Positions 8,579 through 15,218 of a DNA stretch of 64,000 bases are shown piece by piece. A program made the translations under genes and the position numbers. Where the stretch lies: NCBI RefSeq assembly GCF_900099685.1, contig NZ_FNDW01000006.1:62001-126000 (forward strand), written 5' to 3'. This DNA is from Chryseobacterium taeanense (GTDB taxonomy: Bacteria; Bacteroidota; Bacteroidia; Flavobacteriales; Weeksellaceae). Under the pieces are notes generated by a model that worked only from the letters and a program-made list of their open reading frames with translations, did not search any database and had not been told where the DNA came from. Position 1 is the stretch's first letter. The number at the start of each line of letters is the position of its first letter.

Positions 8579-9955
8579 TTAAGCTTCTTCCAATTGAACT
8601 GTGAAATGTCTCAACAATTCCGGTTCCCATGTAATTTTATAGCCTTTTGCAATTTCATCACGTCTTTCGTAAACGTTTCTGATGGCAGCAGCAATATAAT
8701 CCATATGGTTGTTGGTATAAGTCCTTCTTGGGATCGCCAAACGAACCAATTCCAGTTTTGGATAGCGGTTCTCTCTTGTTTCAGGATCTCTGTCGGCCAG
8801 CAAAGTTCCTATTTCTACCGTTCTGATTCCTGCTTCTTTATAGATCTCAAGTCCCAACGTTTGTGCAGGATATTCTGAGCGATCAACTTTTGGAAGGAAA
8901 TTCAGAGAGTCGATAAACACAGCATGTCCTCCGATAGGCTTCTGAACAGGAATTCCGTATTCAATTAATTTATTTCCAAGATATTCCACCTGAGAAATTC
9001 TGCTTTCTAAATATGCAAATTCGGTCGCTTCATCAAGACCGACTGCTAAAGCTGCCATGTCTCTTCCTGCCATTCCTCCGTAAGTAATGAAGCCTTCGTA
9101 AATAATCGTGAAATTGGAAGCTTTTCTAAAAACTTCTTCATTATTTAATGCTATAAAACCTCCGATATTTACCAGTCCGTCTTTTTTAGAACTCATGGTC
9201 ATACCTTCTCCATAAGAGAAAATTTCTTTGCAGATTTCCTTGATGCTTCTGTTTTCCTGCCCTGCTTCTCTTTTCTTAATGAAATAAGCATTTTCTGCAA
9301 ATCTTGCCGAATCAAAGAATACGGGTACGCCATACTTGTCAGAAAGTTCTTTTACTGCTTTCATATTTTCAAGTGAAACAGGTTGCCCGCCGGAAGAATT
9401 ACACGTAATGGTAATAAGGCAAAATGGGATTTTTTCTGTTGGGTGACTTTTATAAACTTCCTCAAGCTTTTCAAGGTTGATATTTCCTTTAAAAGGATGA
9501 AGATCATTGATATCAAAAGCTTCATCGATCGTACAGTCGACAGCGTGAGCTTTTCTGAATTCGATGTGTCCTTTTGTGGTGTCAAAATGAGAGTTTCCGG
9601 GAATTACGTCTCCTTCTTTCACCAAAACTGAGAAAAGCACATTTTCCGCGGCTCTTCCCTGATGTGTTGGCAAAAGATATTTAAAGCCTGTAATATTCTG
9701 TACGGTCTGGTGAAGTTGCTCAAATGAACGTGAACCGGCATAGCTTTCATCCCCCATCATCAAAGCGCCCCACTGTCTGTCGGACATCGCTCCGGTTCCG
9801 GAATCGGTAAGAAGGTCGATGAAAACCTGTGAAGATTTTAGATTGAATAAATTATAGTTTGCTTCTTTAAGCCATTGCTCTCTTTCTTCTCTTGTTGACT
9901 GACGGATTTCCTCAATCATTTTAATGCGGAAAGGTTCCGCGTACGGTAAATTCAT
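8579..9955 (-). CDS. tnaA: Tryptophanase (tryptophan indole-lyase)
   Basis: 458 residues of the PLP beta-eliminating lyase family. The PLP lysine is in SSKKDG (K258). FIDLLTDSGTGAMSD and PTHQGRAAEN match both tryptophanases and tyrosine phenol-lyases. Features that separate the two point to tryptophanase: FDTTKGH (not FTTTRYH), FDSARFAENAYF (not DATRC), and TVEIGTLL where tyrosine phenol-lyase has the phenol-specific MERG arginine. It cleaves L-tryptophan to indole, pyruvate and ammonia, in line with the indole-positive habit of Chryseobacterium. The 83 nt upstream hold no tnaC-like leader peptide that I can see. Confidence 0.9.
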   Translation of the reverse strand: MNLPYAEPFRIKMIEEIRQSTREEREQWLKEANYNLFNLKSSQVFIDLLTDSGTGAMSDRQWGALMMGDESYAGSRSFEQLHQTVQNITGFKYLLPTHQGRAAENVLFSVLVKEGDVIPGNSHFDTTKGHIEFRKAHAVDCTIDEAFDINDLHPFKGNINLEKLEEVYKSHPTEKIPFCLITITCNSSGGQPVSLENMKAVKELSDKYGVPVFFDSARFAENAYFIKKREAGQENRSIKEICKEIFSYGEGMTMSSKKDGLVNIGGFIALNNEEVFRKASNFTIIYEGFITYGGMAGRDMAALAVGLDEATEFAYLESRISQVEYLGNKLIEYGIPVQKPIGGHAVFIDSLNFLPKVDRSEYPAQTLGLEIYKEAGIRTVEIGTLLADRDPETRENRYPKLELVRLAIPRRTYTNNHMDYIAAAIRNVYERRDEIAKGYKITWEPELLRHFTVQLEEA

Positions 9956-10033
9956 GATAAGTATTTATTAGATTGTTTTGTAAAGAAAATTTTATTTGAA
10001 ATAATTCAAATTCATCAAAAGATATTTAAAAAG

Positions 10034-10047
10034 CCTGACTATTCAGG
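10034..10047 (-). terminator. Short terminator after the DUF502 gene
   Basis: On the minus strand CCTGA-atag-TCAGG is followed by CTTTTTAAAT. The stem is only 5 bp and includes the stop codon region, so read-through into tnaA is possible. Confidence 0.4.
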
Positions 10048-10656
10048 AGCTTTAAAAATATTGTCATCCGAGTGGAATCCTGCAACGCCGCCACTTACCG
10101 CAAATTTCATTGCAGAAGCGGCCGTCATTCCCACTACAGGTTTGATGTTCTTTTCTTCCGTAACAATTACCCATCCTGAAATGGCATACGAATGGGGAAG
10201 ATAAACCGCAACGTAATTATGTTTTTCAACATCGGCCATTTCCTTTTGGGTGAGAAAACCTATTCTCCATATTTCAGGATTTTCGTTGGTTTTTACCCAT
10301 ACGGGATCATTAAATTTTTTCTTATCCCCCACAAATGAAGACATGACATCTTTTGTAGGAGTGTAAATATGTTTTACTCCGGGAGTTTTTTCAAGAAGAC
10401 GATCCATTGCGTCGAAAAAGAACCGCCCAACCACAAATTTGTTTCCTAAATATCCTAAAAGCGCTGTAAACAGAATAGTTGAAAGAAAAACAAGTCCGGG
10501 AATTTGTTTTGCCAACGAAGGAATAATATTGTCAATAGAGGTAACAATATACCAGATCACAAACATTGTCAGTCCGATAGGACCGATAATGACAAGCCCC
10601 TGAAAGAAGTTTTTCAGGAAGAAATTGGCAATATTTTCAAACGTCAGTTTTTTCAA
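10039..10656 (-). CDS. DUF502 family membrane protein
   Basis: 205 residues. Two membrane helices at about 16-36 and 48-68 are followed by a soluble domain. FFQGLVIIGPIGLTMFVIWY at the N-terminus, TPGVKHIYTPTKDVMSSF in the middle and a C-terminal GMTAASAMKFAVSGG match DUF502. Function is not established. It starts 9 nt after the stop of miaE and is probably co-transcribed with it. Confidence 0.85.
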   Translation of the reverse strand: MKKLTFENIANFFLKNFFQGLVIIGPIGLTMFVIWYIVTSIDNIIPSLAKQIPGLVFLSTILFTALLGYLGNKFVVGRFFFDAMDRLLEKTPGVKHIYTPTKDVMSSFVGDKKKFNDPVWVKTNENPEIWRIGFLTQKEMADVEKHNYVAVYLPHSYAISGWVIVTEEKNIKPVVGMTAASAMKFAVSGGVAGFHSDDNIFKAPE

Positions 10657-10665
10657 AATATAGTT

Positions 10666-11247
10666 TTATCCGTGAATGGTTTCTCCTTTTCCGTACGATT
10701 GGATGACTTTAGCTTCATATTCCAGCCATTCTTCCCATCTTGCATTTACTTTCTGCTCGTCTCCCAGTTGCCTCGCAAAACCGATGAAAGTTGTATAATG
10801 GTTAGCTTCTGAAATCATCAATTCTCTGTAGAAGGTTTTAAGTTCTTCATCTTTTATATTCTCCGTAAGCACTTTAAATCGTTCACAACTTCTTGCTTCG
10901 ATCATGGCTGCAAAAAGCATTTTATCTACAATAAGATCATCTCTGTTGCCGCCTTTCTGGATAAAATTTACCAATTCGTTAACATAATCATCTTTTCGGG
11001 TACGTCCGAATGTATATCCTCTCTTTTTGATAATCTCATGCACCTGCTGAAAATGCTCAAGCTCTTCCTGTGCAATGGCAAGAAGTTCGGTTACAATCTC
11101 CGGATATTCAGGAAGCATTGTGATAAGTCCGATGGCATTGGTTGCAGCTTTCTGCTCGCACCACGCGTGATCCGTTAAAATTTCTTCAATGTTTCCTTCT
11201 GCAATATTTGCCCACCTCGGGTCGGTAGGAAGTTTCAACTTAAACAT
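10666..11247 (-). CDS. miaE: tRNA-(ms[2]io[6]A)-hydroxylase MiaE
   Basis: 193 residues. The diiron carboxylate ligands appear in DHAWCEQKAATNA (about 27-39), EELEHFQQVH (about 81), EARSCERF (about 135) and EANHYTTF (about 166). MiaE hydroxylates the isopentenyl side chain of ms2i6A at position 37 of tRNA using O2. miaB, which makes the preceding methylthio modification, lies at 31565, so both late steps are encoded in this window. Confidence 0.92.
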   Translation of the reverse strand: MFKLKLPTDPRWANIAEGNIEEILTDHAWCEQKAATNAIGLITMLPEYPEIVTELLAIAQEELEHFQQVHEIIKKRGYTFGRTRKDDYVNELVNFIQKGGNRDDLIVDKMLFAAMIEARSCERFKVLTENIKDEELKTFYRELMISEANHYTTFIGFARQLGDEQKVNARWEEWLEYEAKVIQSYGKGETIHG

Positions 11248-11405
11248 GTTTTAAATTTTGTGTAAAATTAAAATATTTTGAGATATGATAAACGTTTTAT
11301 TTCTTTTAAAGATTTTTCATATAAATTTATTTTCTTTAAAGAATATGTGAAAATGATGGTATTGTTTTTGTTTATTGTTCAGAAACCAATTAAAAATATA
11401 AACAT

Positions 11406-11639
11406 ATGGAAACAATTACATTTGTTAAAAGTAAGATGAATTCTTTTCTTGCATTGGCTTTTTCTGTACTGATGTCTGTTTTTACATTTGCACAGGATAC
11501 TGCCGGTGGAGTCGTAACCACAGAAAACAAAACGACCACCACTACAGAATGGTATGCTGACCCTATGTATCTTATCGGCGGAGCCATTCTACTCATTATC
11601 ATTATAGCTCTAATTGCAAGAAGCGGAAGAAGAGAATAA
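11406..11639 (+). CDS. Small exported or membrane protein, function unknown
   Basis: 77 residues: an N-terminal signal-like helix (about 14-30, ending TFAQ), a Thr-rich segment, and a C-terminal helix (YLIGGAILLIIIIALIARSGRRE) with a basic end. If the signal is cleaved the mature protein is about 47 residues with a single C-terminal membrane anchor. A stem-loop follows the stop directly. No family recognised. Confidence 0.65.
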   Translation: METITFVKSKMNSFLALAFSVLMSVFTFAQDTAGGVVTTENKTTTTTEWYADPMYLIGGAILLIIIIALIARSGRRE

Positions 11640-11640
11640 T

Positions 11641-11667
11641 AAAAACTGCTATTTAACAGCAGTTTTT
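11641..11667. terminator. Terminator between the small membrane protein gene and the acyltransferase gene
   Basis: AAAAACTGCT pairs with AGCAGTTTTT across a 7-nt loop, followed by more T residues. It overlaps the stop codon of the convergent acyltransferase gene. Confidence 0.82.
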
Positions 11668-12740
11668 TTTCTTAATATTTCCAGAATATTCCACCCAAGA
11701 CCGTCGATTTTCTTTAAAATAGCAGAGATCCCGAAAGCGAGGATCACATTAATAAGGTATATCAATATCATCAGGATCCACCAGGACAGGTATTCTTTTA
11801 AAGGGACAACTAAAAAATAAACAAGAGAAGAGCTAATTCCCTGAGCAAAATAGAAAAAGATCGCATTTTTTCCTATGTAGGTTACAAAGTTTTCTGAAGA
11901 TATCTTCACTCTGTTATACAATGTAAAAAGTGTTACAAGAGAAAAAAATGTCCAGATGATGTAAGGAATTTTCGGAGGAAATTTATTCCTGTTGATTTTG
12001 TAAAAAATTTCATTTCCATAAAACCAAAACATCCAAACTAAAGCAACTGCAACTAACCCATACAGTAAAGGAATTATTTTGGCGGGTATTTTTTTACCTT
12101 TCATTCTGTTACCAATCAGGAATATTGTAAGATAAAAAGCAACGTACCCAACTTGTCCTGTCGGATATATTTCCGGAAAGATATTAAATAGTAAAGTCAG
12201 AATAACGCATAATGCGATGAACCAATTGATATGCTTTGGGAAAAATTTCAGAATCAACACTCCGAAAACCGTCAGAATAAAATAAACTTTCAGATACCAG
12301 AAACTTCCCATCACGACCGGAAAAGTATCTGCATTGGTATATTGATGGAGATACCAATTTCCGAGATTTTCCCATTGCGGAACATTAGAAATATTGGCAA
12401 TTGTATATTTTGATCCAAATGTTGAATAAAATTTCTTTAACCATTCTAAGGAGAAGAAATTCAATCCGAAAACTTTAAAGAAATAATCTAGAAAAAACAA
12501 AAAAGTCACGAAAATCATATACGTGATCTGTAGTTTCAGTAATCTGTAAAAAGTTTTTTCAATATTTGAACCTGAAGTAATTCCGCTTAAAGCATAAAAT
12601 AGAGCGACATCGAATACTAACGAAAAAACTCTCACTTCTGCCGGACTGTAAAACTGTCCGGACCAAAAAGCGGTATGAATGAATATGATAGACAGTGTTG
12701 CCAGTCCTTTAGCAAAATCAATATAGAGATCTCTTTTCAT
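11649..12740 (-). CDS. Acyltransferase family 3 membrane protein
   Basis: 363 residues with about ten hydrophobic segments. RDLYIDFAKGLATLSIIFIH at the N-terminus is the typical acyltransferase-3 (OafA/YrhL-type) opening: a conserved arginine/aspartate pair and then a histidine in the first helix. These proteins move acyl groups, often acetyl, onto surface glycans or other substrates across the inner membrane. Substrate unknown. It stands alone between convergent terminators. Confidence 0.82.
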   Translation of the reverse strand: MKRDLYIDFAKGLATLSIIFIHTAFWSGQFYSPAEVRVFSLVFDVALFYALSGITSGSNIEKTFYRLLKLQITYMIFVTFLFFLDYFFKVFGLNFFSLEWLKKFYSTFGSKYTIANISNVPQWENLGNWYLHQYTNADTFPVVMGSFWYLKVYFILTVFGVLILKFFPKHINWFIALCVILTLLFNIFPEIYPTGQVGYVAFYLTIFLIGNRMKGKKIPAKIIPLLYGLVAVALVWMFWFYGNEIFYKINRNKFPPKIPYIIWTFFSLVTLFTLYNRVKISSENFVTYIGKNAIFFYFAQGISSSLVYFLVVPLKEYLSWWILMILIYLINVILAFGISAILKKIDGLGWNILEILRKKTAVK

Positions 12741-12845
12741 TATTTTACAGATAATGCATCAAAAGTAATAAACTTTATGAATATTTTTAAAAGAAAAAGA
12801 GACAGGAATTGCCCTGCCTCTAAGAAAGATATATCGAAATGAATG

Positions 12846-13733
12846 TTACTTAAGATTTTTAAATTCTTCTGCTGATATTTCTCCGGTCTGAATTTTCTTT
12901 AACTCGTCAAGATATTGGCTCATGTAAGCATCGAGTTCAGGATACTGAGAGTTTTTTGCGGTTTTATAAGTTCCATTTAAAACACCCTGATAGTAATAGA
13001 AGAAGTTATAATCAAACGCAGAAGCCGTAAGATCATATTGTCCCAACAGGAAGCCTAAACGTACAGCAGATCTTCTCTGGGGCGGCGTTCCGTGATGCCC
13101 CGGGCTTGATGTCTGGTAATCTCCGATGCTTTGTGCAAATTCATAAGCAGCAGCAATCTGGTTGAAACTGGTCTGGTTGTAACCATTAGGTCTTCTTAAA
13201 TAATATCCTGCAAATCCGTCTGCTTCGAGCTCGTTGGGTCTTGCTGTAGATTCGCTAACGGAAGGAAGTCCGAAGATATATTGCAGCTGGTGTCCGTACT
13301 CATGAGCTAAAATCATCGCATTAACGATGTTTCCGCCTTTTGACTTAGCATCGTAATAAATGGCATATCCGTAATAAATTTTACCCGTTGAATACGAGAT
13401 TGCATTATAGGTAGAATTGTAATTCGACGGATCATTGACAAATCGAAGTGTTGGTTTGCTTCTTCCCCACATACTTGCAATGTTTGTCATCTGAGAATTC
13501 ATAAAATTGGTATCCGTAGAATTTTGTAGAGAAGTAAGCAGAACCGAAGACGAACTCCAATATTGGTCTACATAATAACATACTTTTTCAAAATCGTTGG
13601 GCTGGTCAATCTTCAGGCTTTGCGCCTGTTGCTCTGGCTGTACAGGAGTTTCCAGTGATTCGTCATTACATGCTGACAGAAAAAGTGCAGCAATGGCTCC
13701 CGCAATGATGCGGAAATTAAAGTTTCTTTTCAT
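12846..13733 (-). CDS. Secreted neutral zinc metallopeptidase lipoprotein
   Basis: 295 residues. The signal peptide ends in a lipobox (LFLSAC, cysteine at about 22), followed by acidic residues (NDESLE) of the kind that direct lipoproteins to the cell surface in Bacteroidota. The zinc motif is HEYGH (about 145), with a downstream ELEADGFAGYY that supplies the third ligand. The combination resembles the YpfJ/neutral zinc metallopeptidase family. Substrate unknown. Confidence 0.82.
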   Translation of the reverse strand: MKRNFNFRIIAGAIAALFLSACNDESLETPVQPEQQAQSLKIDQPNDFEKVCYYVDQYWSSSSVLLTSLQNSTDTNFMNSQMTNIASMWGRSKPTLRFVNDPSNYNSTYNAISYSTGKIYYGYAIYYDAKSKGGNIVNAMILAHEYGHQLQYIFGLPSVSESTARPNELEADGFAGYYLRRPNGYNQTSFNQIAAAYEFAQSIGDYQTSSPGHHGTPPQRRSAVRLGFLLGQYDLTASAFDYNFFYYYQGVLNGTYKTAKNSQYPELDAYMSQYLDELKKIQTGEISAEEFKNLK

Positions 13734-13876
13734 ATATAATATTTTTTGGTAGTAACGAAGTTATTAAATTTAACGGAATTTAACATCACTTTATTGTGAT
13801 AAATTATTCAAAACATAGTTAAAATTTTAATTTAAAAAAGATTACGTTGAATTTTAGTAGATTAGAAAATAATTCT

Positions 13877-13884
13877 TATATTTG
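13877..13884 (+). promoter_or_regulatory. rplU-rpmA promoter (-7 box)
   Basis: TATATTTG followed by CACC, 31 nt before the rplU start. No convincing -33 TTG at 17-23 nt spacing was seen. Confidence 0.6.
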
Positions 13885-13915
13885 CACCTCGAAATAACTA
13901 AAAATCTTATAAACA

Positions 13916-14305
13916 ATGTTTGCAATTGTAGAAATAGCAGGGCTTCAATACAAAGTTGAACAAGACCAGAAGTTGTTTGTAAACCGTTTGTCAGGAGACA
14001 AAGGAGGGAAAGTATCTTTTGATAAAGTGCTTCTTACTGTAAACGGAGCAATCACTGTAGGCGCCCCAGCTGTAAGCGGAATCACTGTAGAAGCAGAGAT
14101 CCTAGACCATGTAAAAGCTGATAAAGTAATCGTTTTCAAAAAGAAAAGAAGAAAAGGTTACAAAGTGAAAAACGGTCACAGACAATCATTAACTCAGATT
14201 CAGATCACTGGTATTACGGGATTTGAAGGAGCTAAAAAAGCAGAGAAACCTGCTAAAAAGACAACAAAAAAGGCAGATGCTGAAGCTGCTGAAAGCGCAG
14301 AATAA
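13916..14305 (+). CDS. rplU: 50S ribosomal protein L21
   Basis: 129 residues. MFAIVEIAGLQYKVEQDQ, the VDRL-like segment and FKKKRRKGYKVKNGHRQ are the L21 signature. The canonical protein of about 103 residues is extended by a Lys/Ala-rich tail (KKAEKPAKKTTKKADAEA). It binds 23S rRNA. It forms an operon with rpmA 28 nt downstream. Confidence 0.97.
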   Translation: MFAIVEIAGLQYKVEQDQKLFVNRLSGDKGGKVSFDKVLLTVNGAITVGAPAVSGITVEAEILDHVKADKVIVFKKKRRKGYKVKNGHRQSLTQIQITGITGFEGAKKAEKPAKKTTKKADAEAAESAE

Positions 14306-14333
14306 TTGTTAAACCAAAAAACCTTAAAATAAA

Positions 14334-14591
14334 ATGGCACATAAGAAAGGAGTTGGTAGTTCCAAAAACGGTAGAGAATCTCACTCTAAAAGATTAGGTG
14401 TAAAGATTTTCGGAGGTCAGGAGGCTATTGCCGGGAATATTATTGTTAGACAAAGAGGTACACAGCACCACCCAGGTGCAAACGTGGGAATCGGTAAAGA
14501 CCACACTTTGTTCGCTCTAGTAGACGGTAAAGTAGTTTTCACTAAGAAAGCAAATAACAGATCTTTCGTATCTGTAGAAGCAAACGCATAA
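14334..14591 (+). CDS. rpmA: 50S ribosomal protein L27
   Basis: 85 residues. The mature-type N-terminus [16 protein letters not shown] is present directly, so there is no cleavable N-terminal extension of the Firmicutes type. [23 protein letters not shown] and [17 protein letters not shown] are conserved. The N-terminal tail reaches the peptidyl-transferase centre. Confidence 0.97.
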   Translation: MAHKKGVGSSKNGRESHSKRLGVKIFGGQEAIAGNIIVRQRGTQHHPGANVGIGKDHTLFALVDGKVVFTKKANNRSFVSVEANA

Positions 14592-14611
14592 TTTAAGCGT
14601 TTTATAAAATC

Positions 14612-14639
14612 AAAACCTCGGCAGATTTGCTGAGGTTTT
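14612..14639 (+). terminator. rplU-rpmA terminator
   Basis: A 12-bp stem (14612-14623 with 14628-14639, one G-U pair), a 4-nt loop, and a T-tract continuing to 14642. Confidence 0.9.
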
Positions 14640-14702
14640 TTTGTGCGTGGGTAGAAAAAATTAATTCAACGTATTTTTTTTCATTTAATTGAGAAATATT
14701 TT

Positions 14703-14710
14703 TATATTTG
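14703..14710 (+). promoter_or_regulatory. Promoter of the GG-leader peptide genes (-7 box)
   Basis: TATATTTG, 73 nt before the first peptide start. A -33 element at standard spacing is not evident. Confidence 0.5.
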
Positions 14711-14783
14711 ATAATCACAAAGTTAATAATATTGCAGTAGCCGAAAAGCAGATAGAGTAGGCGACAAATTAAACAAAATCAAT

Positions 14784-14945
14784 ATGAAAAATCTAAGAAA
14801 ACTAACAAAAAAGCAGCTTAAAACAATAGCTGGAGGAGAAGTATGTCCCGGACTTGCAACTTGGTGCTCACAGTGGTGCTCGTGGACCGAATGGCAAAAA
14901 GCAAACTGCCGCAATGCAGTAATCGATGCTCCTTGCTCTTGCTAG
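14784..14945 (+). CDS. GG-leader, six-cysteine bacteriocin-like peptide 1
   Basis: 53 residues, ATG at 14784, TAG at 14943-14945. The first 18 residues (MKNLRKLTKKQLKTIAGG) are a double-glycine leader of the kind cut by peptidase-containing ABC exporters, and are typical of the Chryseobacterium 'bacteriocin-like' leader family. The predicted 35-residue mature part has six cysteines (positions 3, 10, 14, 24, 33 and 35) and four tryptophans, and is weakly acidic. No modification enzyme, exporter or immunity gene is adjacent. The gene is under 180 nt and is easy to miss. Function unknown: toxin, signal or metal ligand are all possible. Confidence 0.8.
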   Translation: MKNLRKLTKKQLKTIAGGEVCPGLATWCSQWCSWTEWQKANCRNAVIDAPCSC

Positions 14946-14995
14946 ATCTTCACTTATAATTTGAAAACGCTTAAATTAATTTAAAATCCATTATC

Positions 14996-15181
14996 ATGAA
15001 AAATTTAAAGAAAGTCAACAGACAGGAGCTAAAAAACGTAATGGGTGGAGCCACCCCTGATCAGGGATGCTTACCGTGTGATGTGTATTGTAGCATTCCG
15101 GAAGGACAAAGACCGCCGTGCAAAATCGTTTATATTGTGGCGCATTGCAACGGCTGCAAAGATTATCCTGCAGAATATTAA
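14996..15181 (+). CDS. GG-leader, six-cysteine bacteriocin-like peptide 2
   Basis: 61 residues. The leader MKNLKKVNRQELKNVMGG is again 18 residues and ends in GG. The predicted mature part of 43 residues has cysteines at 7, 10, 14, 24, 33 and 36; positions 10, 14, 24 and 33 coincide exactly with those of peptide 1, so the two are paralogues although the residues between differ. It lies 50 nt after peptide 1, probably in the same transcript, and is followed by a strong terminator. Confidence 0.82.
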   Translation: MKNLKKVNRQELKNVMGGATPDQGCLPCDVYCSIPEGQRPPCKIVYIVAHCNGCKDYPAEY

Positions 15182-15186
15182 GCAAA

Positions 15187-15213
15187 AAAACTCCTTCGAT
15201 TTGAAGGAGTTTT
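15187..15213. terminator. Terminator between peptide 2 and the DUF5686 gene
   Basis: A perfect 11-bp stem AAAACTCCTTC/GAAGGAGTTTT with a 5-nt loop. It serves both convergent transcripts. Confidence 0.88.
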
Positions 15214-15218
15214 GTATT

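Noticed and set aside
8579-9955. Tyrosine phenol-lyase
   Set aside because: The phenol-specific arginine region (MERG) reads VEIG and FTTTRYH reads FDTTKGH, both tryptophanase-like.
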